DNA of 64,000 nucleotides, taken from contig CM055093.1 in NCBI GenBank assembly GCA_029204225.1, positions 26,695,566 to 26,759,565 on the forward strand, read 5' to 3'. Below are positions 34,189 through 47,820 of the stretch, in pieces. Positions within the stretch are counted from its first letter, which is position 1; the number at the start of each line of letters is the position of its first letter. The translations under genes and the position numbers were made by a program. The DNA is from Diphasiastrum complanatum. Taxonomy: Eukaryota; Streptophyta; Lycopodiopsida; Lycopodiales; Lycopodiaceae. Under the pieces are notes generated by a model. That model made no database searches. It saw only the letters and a list, made by a program, of their open reading frames with translations, and was not told the DNA's origin.

Positions 34189-36720
34189 TAACAGATCTGC
34201 ATTTGCTGGGAATCAAAATGTGAAAGGCAATGCTTCTATAGGCAAGTCTTTGGGATCTGTGTTAACAGTTAAATCAACTGAATCATTGATGACCAATAAT
34301 CAAAACAATCATGTTAAGCTAAAAATTGTTGATGCAATAATGATTAAAATAAGAAAAATACTTGGCAATACTATAGTCCAAGGAGCATGTGATTTTGTCT
34401 AAAGCATTTATTCATCTAGCAAAGAGAGTTGTAAATAGATCAAGCTAAATTTGAGGAGTGAGAAATTGCCAAAAATTGGCAAATCTAGCTTGATCAAAAA
34501 TCATGTAAAATGTACATAAGTGGGTCCCACACGTGTGAGGCCATGGAGCCACATGGGAAACCTACCCTAGTGTAGGTTAGATCAAGTTCGAAAAGTTGGT
34601 CAAGTCAATTTGGTAGTGATTCCTACTTTGTAGGACCTACATCCTAGATTTATGATGAAAATTGACCAACCAGCCACCTACTTGACATGACTCTAGGAAT
34701 GAGGCTAGAGTGGCAAATCAGGGCCAGAAAGCCAAGGTAACTTCCTTATTACATACTAAGGCAATGTTAACTCTCCTTAAGGTTGGTTAGTAAGATTATG
34801 GTTCCTAATTCTCTAATCTAGATTAACTCCAATACTAAGTACACATAAGCTATGCAAGGTAGGCTACTTACTTCTTCCTCACTCTTTCTCTCCTAGAAAC
34901 ATTACGAATAACAAATCTCACAATAACATGCAAACACCTAGAAAAGCATAAATACATGAAGGCAATACTTCAAGAAAATTTGCAAAAACAAATATGTGAG
35001 AATATGACATTGAGCTCCAATATATTAGAATTGCAAACTATTGTTACCGATCTTTAAATATCCAATCAAGTTATGTTGAGAGATGTTGAGAATTTTAAAA
35101 AGAAAAGCTTGAGTGCTATTGCTGAAGTCAAAGTTCTCAGGAGAAAATTAGATATAAGAAAATACAAATGACTTCCAAAAAAAGACATATACGATCTGTC
35201 TTCAAGAAGTGGAAACAAGAAGAAAAGGATTCAAGCATTCAAGTAAGTATTAACTAACAGATAAATGACACGCTTTCTAAGTTTTTATGTGCTTGTTTTT
35301 CTAATGCTTGCTATGTTTTTTAAGATCAAGTTTATTATTATATCTTGCAAATCATCTTTGGTGGCAAGAAAACATTGTAAAGATTCTATGAGTATTGGAA
35401 AATCTTTGGGTTCCATACTGTCATCAAAACCTACAAAAGAATTGTTGAAAAATTCTCGTTATGACAGGATTAAGAATGATATTGATGCCTTATAAAAATC
35501 AAGGTGATGATTTAGGAATTAGTCGTAAAGCATATACTCTATTGTTTAAAATTGTACAGGAGGCCTTTGCACATGTGAAAATCGAAAGCTACCTCTTCCT
35601 CGTCCATTTCGAGTCAGAAAAGCAAGATCTTAATGAGAGTATGACTATGCTATAGGTGAACCATTTCATATCAATAAATTGTATACATGTGAGAGTGGAA
35701 CATTGGAATACAATGAGTCCAACAATTTATTTTTGGATATCAACAAAGTTGTGGCATACATAATTAAATATTACAAAATATTTGAAGGAGAAGTCCATGG
35801 AAAATTGATATTGGTTATTAAACTTGATGAGTTAAACAATATTGAAAATGTTGAAGAGGATTCATCATTTAGTGTTCAATCGGAAAATGAAATATAGTGG
35901 TTAGCAGCATTTCAGGTATATTTCAATTTTACTTAATATTGTATTTTATTGCCTAAGTTTGCCATGATTTTTTGATCACCTAAGTTTGCTAATGTCAATG
36001 TTCGCAACTTCGTATATGTTTGTTACTTTTCACGTTTTAAAAGAAGACCATGCTATCTTGTCGTGGATTTTTTTGACATCAAATTGTGCGAAGATTATTG
36101 AAGAGCATATGGGTGGAAACAAATTATTTGTGCCAAACTATGACACGTTTCAAATTTTATGGCATCTTGCAGGTGATTTAAAGACACTAAAATGTATGTA
36201 TAATGTTTTGCATGGAGCAAACACTAAAAATCCTTGTCTATATTGTATGAAGAATTATAAAGACTTGAATGTGACAAGATCAAGAGTTGGTCCAACAAGA
36301 GATCGAGAGGATCCAGACTTTAGACCTATGTTGCCAATTCCAATGATCAATGTTCACATATGCACATTGCATGCTAAGGTACGAATTATTAAAAATTGAT
36401 TTACAATCATATTTTATATGTCTGGAATACCAAATCTGAATCGACCTCTAAAATTGGAATTGGGATATTAGAGTAAGTACTTTCAAAAGCAAGTTTGCAC
36501 AAGGAGAATGTAAAAATAGAAAAAAAAAGTGAAAAACTATCAGGTAAATCAGGGAACGTTCCAAATAAGCCATTTGTTGGTGGTGCAAAAACTAGAAAGT
36601 TTTTGTCCAATCACACTGGAAAGTCTTCTATTGTGACATACAATGTTTGGAAAGACATAGTTGCAGCATCGAATGACTTTGAAGATAAGGGCAACAACAA
36701 CATCGAATGACTTTGAAGAT
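33494..36720 (+). pseudogene. Unrecognised multi-exon gene, broken, with duplicated exon module
   Basis: Plus-strand coding pieces with splice-like borders. Piece 1 (33494-34018, VDGKTNLDLWTNGT, a Lys/Glu/Asn coiled-coil region, ends CAA/GTATGT). Piece 2 (34195-34400, SIGKSLGSVL). Piece 3 (about 34990-35240, coiled coil, LSSRSGNKKKRIQAF, ends CAA/GTAAGT). Piece 4 (35342-35915, SIGKSLGSIL, then GISRKAYTLLFKIVQEAF and INKVVAYIIKYYKIFEGE, ends CAG/GTATAT). Piece 5 (36046-36378, DHAILSWIFLTSN, LAGDLKTLKCMY and CLYCMKNY, ends AAG/GTACGA). Piece 6 (36480-36720, KSGNVPNKPFVGG, FLSNHTGK). Pieces 1-2 and 3-4 are copies of one module. Several TAA/TGA codons break it. I cannot name the family; a transposase with a CxxC zinc site is one possibility, a lost host gene another. 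Confidence 0.55.
34098..34185. repeat. (TA)n microsatellite in a putative intron
   Basis: About 44 uninterrupted TA units, located between the donor GTATGT (34019) and the acceptor AACAG (34194) of the pseudogene. Confidence 0.98.
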
Positions 36721-36735
36721 AAAGGCAACACAAGA
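36668..36735. repeat. 34-bp tandem duplication
   Basis: CATCGAATGACTTTGAAGAT at about 36668 recurs at 36702 with nearly identical following bases. It lies at the end of the last recognisable piece of the pseudogene and duplicates its NDFEDKGN-coding stretch out of frame. Confidence 0.85.
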
Positions 36736-37438
36736 AGGCCTCATTTGCCCTTCAATGACCTTCAGGTCTCTTCACTTGCCATCCAATGGCTCATTTCAAT
36801 CGAATGGCGTACAATTCTTCTTGAGGATATTATCTTGGCCCTTGATCATAATAGCTGTTGATCCAACGATTTATGGCCCATCCGCACACTGATTTGATCT
36901 CCTCCAGCCATGGCAGTCCTCGATACACAACTTGTAGGCTCCAAATTGAAGCGTGTGAGCTCCACGAGCTCTCCTCCTTCCATGTTTCCTCCTCCTTTCC
37001 AGCTATGGCTTTTGAGGGTTTTGGCCGCCCATCTGTAGATCGTGCAGCTCACTCATCACTACACGGCCATTTGTAAGATCTGTCGGGCTATTGTGTCGCC
37101 CTTCTACTTGGATTTACAGCTCCCAAAAATGTTTTGTACATAGAGACATTAGTGGTTTTGCCTCCAAAAACTCTGGCTCATAAAAGTCTCCATACAAGAG
37201 AGACAATTTCTCCTCCTGTAGCTCGTGGCTATCTGTGGCCACTTGGGAGTTGTCTTGCCCTACCAAAATGTCTACCTCCAGCTTCTTACAAAACTTGAAA
37301 AAGCATTTCGCCACCAAATTTAGTCCTTTTATGCTCTTGTATGGCTTCCAATCTTGTTCCCCTATCTTTGTTGGACTCAAAGGTGTCAAGGTATAGGTTG
37401 CAACTGATTTCTTGCAAGATATGCATGAAATGTTCTAG
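36736..37438. other. No gene recognised
   Basis: Sequence between the unknown pseudogene and gypsy B integrase. Open stretches on both strands are short and carry no domain. The missing gypsy B RT/RNase H is not found here. Confidence 0.35.
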
Positions 37439-38564
37439 GTGGCTAAGGAAAGCATTAGATCAACTCATGATCGAGAGCCCAATTTTATGCCAACTGAAGC
37501 CACTCTCCTCGAGGCCACCCAAATTATTTCAATTTCACATAAAGGCATGGGTGGGGGTCATTTTGCATCCCACATTACAGTTCACAAAATCTTGCAATCA
37601 GGATGCTGGTGGCCAACGATTCATAAGGATATGGATCAATACTTGAAGAAGTGCGATGTGTGCCAAAGAGCGAGGAGGCCGACAAGGCTGCTTTTACATC
37701 TAGTACTAGCTCAAGCACCATTCGAAAAGTGGAGATTGGACTATATCGGTCCAATTCATCCTACTGCAAGAAGTTCACAAGCCCGATATATTATCGTGGC
37801 CACAGATTACCTCACCAAGTGGGTCGAAGCCAAGGTAGTGCAAACAGTTGACGCTCGAGCAACTACCAAGTTTCTATATGAGAATATCATTGTGCGCTTC
37901 GGATGCCCGGTGGAGATAGTCAATGATCGCAAAAGCCATTCCGTTAATGAGACCATCAAGGTCCTATTGGAGGAATTCTTCATCATTCAACATGCCTTAT
38001 TATCCTCATGGTAATGGACAAGCAGAATCATCCAATAAGATCATGTGTAGCGTGATCACGAAAACAATTGAAGCTAGCAGTTCTGATTGGGAGCACAAGC
38101 TACATGCTACTTTGTGGGCATTCAAAACAACTTACAAAGGAAGCACTGATCACACTCCATTTCAGTTGGTAGGATGCAGTAATGCCGGTAGAGTTTTTGG
38201 TCCCTTCATTGAGAATCGCCACAACGCAACGCCTTGATGAATCCAAATCTCTACAATTATGCCATGAAGCACTACATAAACTTTGTGAGACATGCTTATT
38301 ACATGTGCATGCATTGGTAGCTGAGAAGGAACGATGCAAGACATGGCATGATCGCCGATTTCACAAGAAAGATCTTCGATCTGGAGATCTAGTCCTCACG
38401 TATAAAACCAAGGCAAAGAAAATTTGAAGTTCACAAGAGAAGGCCCATTCTGAGTAAAAGAGATCCTTAGCCATGGAGCCATGAACCTCGAGCACTTAGA
38501 TGGGACGCCATTTGACACGCCCATCAATGGTAGCCGTTTGCACAAGTATTGGCCACCACAATGA
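37439..38564 (+). pseudogene. Ty3/gypsy B integrase and C-terminal tail
   Basis: The HHCC zinc region runs from ISHKGMGGGHF to CDVCQRARR. The core shows FEKWRLDYIGP (first Asp), VNDRKSH (second Asp, in an altered SDRGTHF motif) and NGQAESSNK (Glu). The tail has WHDRRFHKKDLRSGD, a stop at about 38425, and EHLDGTPFD ... NGSRLHKYWPP ending at TGA 38564. A frameshift near 37995 separates core halves, and another lies near 38170. Protease, RT and RNase H are absent upstream. The accessory ORF begins 1150 bp downstream. Confidence 0.87.
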
Positions 38565-39713
38565 AGCAGATCAAGGATGGTGATGACAAGTCACAAGTAG
38601 TACATCTTTAAGGTCATTACAGCCAGATCTAAAGAAATCTAGTCCGATCAAACCAGATCCATTATGATACATCAAGATCTGATAAGATCCGACAGCATCC
38701 AACAAGATCCAAATGAGATCTAGGTCCAAATAGGGTCAACAAGGAAGCAGATCATCAGATTACATCAATCAGCCTCCATTCTTGCAAATCAGGGACATCG
38801 ATCTCAAGAAAACATAGCAAAATAAAGACAAAAATCACTTAAACTGATGGATCAACTACCAAATTTCCATCAGGATTTCTAGAGAACCTTCCATAGTCAG
38901 ATCTAACCTAGATGCAATGGTATACCAGACTGCAAGAGTTAAAGATCAGAGAATCTCAAGATCTCACCAAAAAACACTAAAAAATAGCACTTTTTTCATG
39001 ATTTTTTGAGATCCCTTGGGAACTAACTCTTGAAACTTTGTTAGTCACCAGATCTGACTCAGATGCATCTATGAAAATCTCTACGAGAGTACTGATGGAA
39101 AAATCATCAATTTTGAGTGTATGCGAGGGTTCTAGAAAACAAAATCTTTGGAACCTTCATAGAGCATCAAGATCAACAAACCAACCTCTGCAGAGGCATA
39201 AATGAAATCAGAGTAGTGAAATTAGCCTGCCTACATGGTCTAATCTTGAAAATCCAATATCTGGAACAAGTTGTGTGAGAGATCATCTCTTGCGAGGGTT
39301 GAACCTTCGCATACTTCCCTGAGGTCTTAGAATATTGTGAAGAAAGTCCTCACAAAATTTTGGTCGGAACTGAACTGGAAAAAGTGCATTTCGTCTAATA
39401 CGCACTCTAAATTCCACTATATAAGAGCAGAATTTGAGCCATTTGGCATTTCATTCAACAAAGCTCTACCAAAATTTTCTTCAAAATTTCCAAGTTTTTC
39501 GTTCGCAACAAAACTTTCCACACACATTCATCTGCCCTCACAGCCACCTGCTCTATATTCAGTACTCTCATTTTTACTTCTAATTCCACGATTTTTACAT
39601 TTTTTTCATTTTTGAGTCTTTTAACTATTTTTTATGCCTTTTTCACTTTTTTGAGTGCCTTTTTGCCTTTCTACATTTTCATTGATAACAGACCGTAACA
39701 TCCATCCACCAAC
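38565..39713 (+). other. Integrase-to-accessory-ORF spacer of gypsy B
   Basis: A non-coding spacer rich in GATC words (AGATCT, GATCAG, GATCCA) up to about 39200, then AT-rich with a TATA-like box. There is no gene. The same arrangement occurs in gypsy A and gypsy C. Confidence 0.5.
39417..39425 (+). promoter_or_regulatory. TATA-like box before accessory ORF B
   Basis: CACTATATAAGAGCAG matches a plant TATA box and is about 290 bp upstream of the accessory ORF start at 39714, well past the pol end. It suggests a separate promoter for the accessory ORF. Confidence 0.5.
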
Positions 39714-41177
39714 ATGACTTCCTCTTCCTCTACTGATGAAACTGGCACGAAGAAGATCATCACATGAGAGGTGCCTTCTGCACCCAGATCTAGGCCCTGT
39801 CGTCTAACTCCTTGATCAAACTTTGGCTTCAGGCTGCTAGCCCTCTTCTTGAAGCAATGGGCTTTTTCCTAGCGCTATTCTCCTCTGACATCAACATGGA
39901 TCTTGCACTCCATGCTTATGCCACTTGGGACATGCCAAAGTTGCGTTTCCACATCCTATTCCAAGGTACTACGTACAAGGTACACATCAACGCTAACTCC
40001 ATGGTCACCATCGGCATAGTGTCCGGTGATCGCCAACCCATCTCCCATCGCCAGGCCAAAAACCTCATCAAACCATATGTAATGGCCACCACCCCTGAGC
40101 TCCCAGTCAAAACTAACAATGGGTACTTGATAGAGGCTATCAACGATCATGTAATCCAAGTAGTTGCCTACTTATTGAACAACTCTTAGTTGTTTCAAAT
40201 TTTCACAAGGACCGCGTATAGTCCACGCTGCTAAGCCAGATCATGGAATCTTTCATGGAATTTTTAAGCCCCTACACACTAACCTGTACTTGCCTTCTGT
40301 TGCTTCCACTTCATCAACCAGAAGTCATTGACACAACGACCAGCAAACACATACATGATGGCGCTGTCCCCTCTTTATCTAGCCCTCCTACCACCAGACA
40401 ATGCATCTCACTGTTGCAACTAACCACCACCACTTCCACAGCCACAGTTTTCTCTTCCGCTCAACCCTCTGCTACCACCACCTCCACTTGTTCCCATTCT
40501 GACATCCTCTACCTCTGTTCACACATCTTTCACCATTGCCATCACCATTGGTTCTTCCATCCCTCTAGCATCCACTTCTACCACATTCTTCCCTATCAAC
40601 CCCCTCGATTCACGACTCTCTCCCAACACCCTTGCTTGGATGAATCTCATCAACATTTCACTGCCTCGACAAGGCTCCTCACCTCCTACATCTCCATTCA
40701 TCCTTCACACCACCCTCCAGTTCTCTTTTGTTCCTCCCATCCAATCATTCGAGCAATCAATTCTAACACCTCTCCACACCACTTCTCTCACACCTTCCAC
40801 TTCACCTTTGAAAGCTATCGAGGGTGACAAACCATTGCCCAATGACACATTTGTAGCCTCACATCTTCGTGCTGATCCCACCGCATCAGAGAGCATGACG
40901 CCACCAAAGAACCTGATTGAAGATGATGATACAGGCGTGCAGACCACTCGGGCAACACCACAAGCAGCCCCAGCAAGTGCCACACTACTGGTTGTTCCCA
41001 CGGACCTCACAACGGCCTACCAAGCCTTGGGCACATTTATTCAAGACGCAGTAGCGGCCAGAACCTCACTGGACAGCCGTGTATTGTAGTTGGCCACCAA
41101 TAACACCTAGTTGCGAGCAGATATTATCCAGCTCCAACAAGACTTGTTGATTGCTCAGCAACACGAACAGGAAGGAC
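39714..41177 (+). pseudogene. Accessory 3' ORF of gypsy element B
   Basis: Begins ATGACTTCC (MTSSSSTDET), as in accessory ORF A. The N-terminal globular region carries AMGFFLALF and then AYATWDMPKLRFHI, which aligns by eye with LGFDLTLF, AYFTYSD and FQTFRI of A. It then runs LINDHVIQ-like sequence to a stop near 40188. A Ser/Thr/Pro/His-rich middle (40280-40800, with PLLPPPP) and a coiled coil (about 41020-41175, RADIIQLQQDLLIAQQ) follow. Stops near 39766, 40188, 41087 and 41109 and several frameshifts break it. A CACTA element cuts it off at 41178. No known domain is recognised. Confidence 0.55.
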
Positions 41178-41780
41178 CACTACAAAAAAATGTAGCAAAA
41201 ATTGCGAAAAAAATGACAAAAATTACAAAAATTTCAGCAATTTTTGCTAAAAAAAAATTGCGAAAACGATTTCCACAATTTTTTTGACAAATTCACAATT
41301 TCGGATCCGCAAATTTTTTGACTAATTTCCCATAATTTTTTATGGCTAAATTAACAATAAAAAAATTGTGAAAACCCACCCACAATTTTTTGGCATAATA
41401 ATTGCGGATTTATTTCCACAATTTGTTTTCGCAATTTGTTTGACTGATATTTTTTGCCAGATTTTTTGGGCAAAAATTGTCAAAAAAATTGTGGAAATTC
41501 ATTTTCGCAATTATTGTGACAAAAATTGCGGATATTTTTCCGTAATTTTTTGTGCAAAAATTGCAAAAACAATTACGAAAATTCATTTTTGTAATTTTTT
41601 TTCAAAATAGTGTCAAAAATTTGCAAAAAATAAATTCGCAATAGAATATAAATTGCAAATTTATTTTTCGCAATTTTTATACACTATTTTAAAAAAAATT
41701 GCAGAAATGAATTTCCGCAATTGTTTTGACAATTTTTGCTAAAAAAAATTGCAAATAAATACCTGCAATTTGTTGGCTAA
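41178..41780. repeat. CACTA subterminal repeat array
   Basis: Dozens of short direct and inverted units of the form TTTTCGCAATTTTT(T)TG and its complement, consistent with transposase binding sites. The whole stretch is strongly AT-rich and non-coding. Confidence 0.75.
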
Positions 41781-41800
41781 CATTGCAAAAAATATCACCA

Positions 41801-41817
41801 ACCCTAAACCCTAAACC
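41801..41817. repeat. Short telomere-like motif
   Basis: ACCCTAAACCCTAAACC, about two and a half units of the plant telomere repeat, inside the CACTA element. It may be a telo-box regulatory motif or chance; it is too short to be an interstitial telomere. Confidence 0.6.
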
Positions 41818-42352
41818 TTGATAGCAAGTTCTTTATCTCAGATAATGGCTGAGCTAAACATGACTGTCGAGGCGTCAGAACCTTCTCTATAGTTGCACGC
41901 TATATGACATACGAAAAAAATTATGAAATTGTGAAAAAACTTATCTCTATCTCTCTAATGAGGTCCATACTTTTTATAAGGCTTTCACAATTTAGAGTAT
42001 GACATCCCATGCATTGTCTTATGTCTCAAAGTACATGTGCAATAATTAGACTCTTAGAAAGAAGTGAGGCTAAATCTCTTTAACTGTAAATAACGGCTAA
42101 GCTAAACCCAACTGTTGTAGCATTGGATCCTCCTCTACAGCAACATGATGCATGATCAAAACTGAAATAAGGAATATATCTCATTCTCTCTTTCTCTCTC
42201 TTTGTCTCTCTCTCTCTCTCTCTTTTTATGTAGACAGCTAGGACCCTACCAAGTTTCAAAAGAAAGAGATGGAGAGAGAGAAAGAAGAAATGAGAAAGCG
42301 AACTAACCTGGGATAAGCTTTTCATCATCTTCATCTATATATGTACAGTCTT

Positions 42353-44065
<1,713 letters not shown>

Positions 44066-44069
44066 TCAG

Positions 44070-44378
44070 CTTTTATTGTGGCAAGAAAGGTCATTATGCC
44101 ACCAATTGCTTCAAAAAGAAGAATCAACTCAAGCAAGCCAACTTCATTAAAGCAGTCACAGATGCTTCTACGAAAGTCCAGGAGCTTCAAACATAAGCTA
44201 CCCAACGACTCGCCCCCCTCCAGGCACAACTACAAATTTATGGGACAGAAAATACTCATCTAAGAGCGGAGGTGCAAGCTTTACAAAATGAGAAGGCCGC
44301 ATGGTTAGCTCAACTAGCACCTAATAATAGGCCGCTTACACAGGCAAAAATGAACCTATTTTGAAATCAGGAGCAGGT
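44070..44378 (+). pseudogene. Zinc-knuckle and coiled-coil fragment, 5' part, split by copia J
   Basis: The plus strand shows a zinc knuckle of CYCGKKGHYATNC type (about 44075-44110) and FKKKNQLKQAN, which matches copia J gag. A coiled coil follows with TENTHLRAEVQALQNEKAA, resembling the coiled coil of accessory ORF B (TNNT ... LRADIIQLQQD). Stops lie near 44190 and 44362. The frame runs exactly into the target site of copia J (CAGGT, 44374-44378). It could be the displaced continuation of accessory ORF B or another copy of that ORF fused to a gag fragment. Confidence 0.6.
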
Positions 44379-44847
44379 TGATAAAATTCTAACAAGCTCA
44401 CACATGTGGGGAATGATCCTCAAGTGTGAATGATCTTGTTAAGCTTTGTGTTTAGCACATAAATTGATTCTAGATAATATCAAGATCTAGTACAAGATTT
44501 TATGGCCAAAGCACAATCTAGCATGCTAAGAATCAAAGAATGATTGCTTTGAAAAAATAAAAGAGAAGAAGTAAAAGAATTAAATGCATTAGCATAACCT
44601 TCTACTCGAGTTAGAGAGAGAAAGCGAGAGCAAAATTCAAGCATACAATATTATAGATCCAAATTGACATGAAATAGCTTCAAAGCTTGGTTCTTCATAA
44701 AAAATTATGAGAGAGCCTACACATATTCATGGAGATTGGAGTAGCTCGAGGTAGAACCATCTCCTTCCTACTTTCTTCCACATCTAAAAGTGAAAACTAG
44801 AAAACTAGTGACATTTGTCACTTTACATGCATGTATTTTGACCTACT
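44379..44847 (-). repeat. Truncated 3' LTR of copia J
   Basis: Matches 48804-49279 of the full LTR at high identity. At about 44847 it switches directly to pol coding, so the RNase H end, the polypurine tract and roughly 320 bp of the LTR 5' side are deleted. Confidence 0.85.
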
Positions 44848-47233
44848 TTTACAATAGTAGGATTTTGCATAGCTTGGCTTAACTTATGAACACTAAAACT
44901 TATATCAGGCCTAGTTATGGTGAGCCAAATTAAGGAGCCTATAAGATTCCTAAAAAGAGTGATGTCCATGAAGGATCTTTCATCACCTTTGTTAGGGTCT
45001 TTTACAATTTGCTCCATAGGAGTATCAATACTCTTATTCTAGCATATTAAACTTTTTTAACATTGAAAGAGCATACTTGGATTGACAAACAAAAGCTTTC
45101 TCATTATGGAAGTCAATCTCTAATCCTAAGATGTAATGAATTTTTCCAAGATCTTGCATCTTGAATTCTCTTCCAAGTGCAATTTTGGTTTCTTCAACTA
45201 AATTGATACAACTTCCTATTAGGATAATATCATCAACATAAATTAGAAGAATGACAATATCACTATCATAGAACTTGACATACAAGGAAGGATCATAGTT
45301 ACTAAGATTGAATCCTAGTGAGACAATAGTGTGCTTGTTGGATGGAAGATCCACAAGCTCCTATGTCTTGTTGGCAATCAATGCATCATATTCCTCCTTC
45401 ATGGCAAGAAACCATTCTTTTGAGTTGAGTGCTTCATATACATCCTTTGGCTCTTCAACAAAATATGTGTAATTAGTGGAGTTGAGTTCCACTTGTTTGC
45501 CTTTATCTCCATATGTAAGCCTCTTAGGCTTAGATCTTTCTCTTTGTGACCTTGGTGAAAAAACTCGAGATGACTCCTCCTCAATTCTCAGCCCCATCTC
45601 TCCATGATAATCTTTAAGGGTGATGATAGGAGAATCTTTGATCTTGGCCTCATCAAAGATGTATTTTTTATTCTTATGAAAAATAACATCTCTACTCTCA
45701 ATTGTAATTGAGGTAGAGGGAACATAAATTTTGTATGCCTTCTTGTTGGATGAGTATCCAACCATGATCCTTTGACTGAATTTGGATCATCTCTTTTCCT
45801 TTCCAAGGGTACATGAACAAAGCAAGCACATCCAAAAACTCTAAGGTGATCAACCTTAGGTTTCTTCATATGGTGATCTTCCTGCAAGTGTATTGTAAGG
45901 TAATCTATTGCACAAATAATTTGCACAATTAATTGCTTCTCCCCAATATTTAATAGGCAAAGAAGCTTCAACTCGGATTGCTTTAGCACATTCACATAGA
46001 GATTGATTTTTTCTTTTGACAACCCCATTTTGAGATGGAGAATAAGCACAAGAAAACTCTCTCTTAATCCCTTCAACCTCACAATAATCATAGAACTTGT
46101 TGAAGATGTATTCACCTCCTCCATCACATCTCAAAGCTTTAACTTTAAAAGAAAACTATTTTTCAACATAAGCTTTGAAAACTAGGAAGTGTTCAAACAC
46201 CATAGCTTTTGAAGAAAGTAGGTACAACCAAGTATATCTTGTAAACTCATCAATGAAGGTAACAAAACAAGTTGCACCACCAATACTTTTTGAGGAAGAA
46301 AAGTGAACATCCGAGTGAATTCATTCCAAAGAATGAGAAGTCTTAATAGAAGACTTTTGATATGGCTTTCTATGTGATTTTGCAATAGCAAAAGCCTCAC
46401 ATGGCTTGATATCTTTGGAAAGTGATCTTGGTAGGCCAATAGCCTTATCATTCTTGATCATAGAAAGCATAAGATTATAGTTAGGATGCCCCAACCTTCT
46501 ATGCCATAACTCCTCTTTAGACATAAAGGCAATTTCACAAAAGTTTGCATTCTCATAAGAATTTAACTTGAAGATGCCACCATATCTAGATCCATTAGCT
46601 AGGATCTCATCACCTTTCTTAATAAAGCAAGTATTGGCATTGAATTTTACATCACAACCACAATCAAGCAACGTTCCAACATTTATCAAGTTCTTTGTAA
46701 TATTAGGAACAAAAAGAACATTGGAAAGTGATAGAACTTTAGAAGAAGCAAGTTTTAATGGAATATTGCCAATTTCTTCAATAGAGCATGCATGATTATT
46801 TGTTGTATAAATAGATCTTTTGAGTCCTTTGTAAGGTACAATAGAGTCAAAAGATTCTTTTGAACAACACATATGTGATGAGGCACCACTATCGATGTAC
46901 CATGCTCCATTCTTCTTGAAGGGTGTTGAAGAAAAGCTTGACACCATGAGGGATCCTTCTCCTTCACTTGCAATAAAGTTTTCTTCTTTCTCATTAGAGA
47001 GATTTGCTTGTTTAAGTTGATTTTTTTTTTTGAAACAATTAGAGGCTTCTTGCCACAAAAGAAACACTTGACTTTCTTCTTCTTGGTCTTGGAAGTAGAA
47101 GGATGAGTTTAGTCATCCTCTTCTCCATCTTTGGCTTTGTCCTTGGCTTTGTCTTTGTTGAAAGCTTGAGAAAACTGGTTCTTGCTCCTCCCTTTATGCT
47201 TGTCCTTGACAAAGAGAACTTTGTCACTTCCAA
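44848..47233 (-). pseudogene. Copia J pol: zinc region, integrase, RT
   Basis: Protease/IN upstream region (47067-46500) with AWYIDSGASSHMC (aspartic protease DSGA) near 46900. The integrase zinc region has ELWHRRLGHPN. DDE positions: IHSDVHFS after a stop, RCDGGGEY intact, and QNGVVKRKNQ, where the usual catalytic Glu (AERKN) is Lys. A linker lies at 45765-45361. RT keeps YVDDIILIG (about 45235), but the N-terminal half (about 110 residues) is deleted right after LIANKT. RNase H ends near LIGSLIWLTITRPDI. Stops and shifts occur at 46320, 46190, 45850 and 45360. Confidence 0.87.
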
Positions 47234-47820
47234 TATGCTCGAGTTTGTTCATCCTTGAAAGTTTGTAACTTTGCCTTGCTTCTTCTAAGATAAGAATCCC
47301 TTGAAGAGTCTCCAAATTGGGCAACTCCATTGAACAAGATTATCATAGTCTTCTTTTAAGCCATTAAGAATAACTTGTACTAGCTCATCTTGATTGATTG
47401 TGACACCAACACAAGCAAGCTCCCTATGAAGATCTTTTACTCTTAGAACATAATTTGATGCACTCTCCTCACTTTTTTGAAAACTTTAAAAAATCTGATT
47501 TCTATGAGTGAGTATTCTAGAAGTGTTTTTAGATTCATAGATAGACTTAAGTGCATCCCAAGGTTCTTTAGCAATGGTGCAAGATCCTATTTCTCTTAGA
47601 ATCTCATTAGAGACATTCATTTTAATGAAGTGTAGAGCCATTCTAGCTCTCTTCCTATACTTTGGTATTTCAATTGTTCTTGAGGCTCCTCAATACCAAG
47701 TACTATGTCCATAACATCTTGGAGTATAAGAACAAACTCCATCCTAACCTTCCATATTGAATAATTGGAGGTACTTAGTCTTTCACTTGGTTCTAAGAGA
47801 TATCCTCCTACAAGTGCCAT
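47039..47820 (-). pseudogene. Copia J gag
   Basis: Starts at the ATG at 47820 (MALVGGYLLEPSER), about 970 bp downstream of the PBS. Shows SIWKVRMEFVL and DVMDIVLGIEEPQ, a Lys-rich linker (KDKAKDKAKDGEE) and a zinc knuckle of CFFCGKK type at about 47045, damaged in its second half. Frameshifts near 47690 and 47330 and stops break it. Copia I gag at 13.8 kb is its close relative. Confidence 0.8.

Noticed and set aside
33899-34402. One long frame running through the TA repeat
   Set aside because: The Ile/Tyr run is a translated (TA)n tract in a putative intron; only the flanking pieces look coding.
36846-37389. Small frames between the unknown pseudogene and gypsy B
   Set aside because: Short, overlapping on both strands, no domain and no link to gypsy RT or RNase H.
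41801-41817. Interstitial telomere
   Set aside because: Only about two and a half telomere units; too short, better read as a telo-box-like motif or chance.
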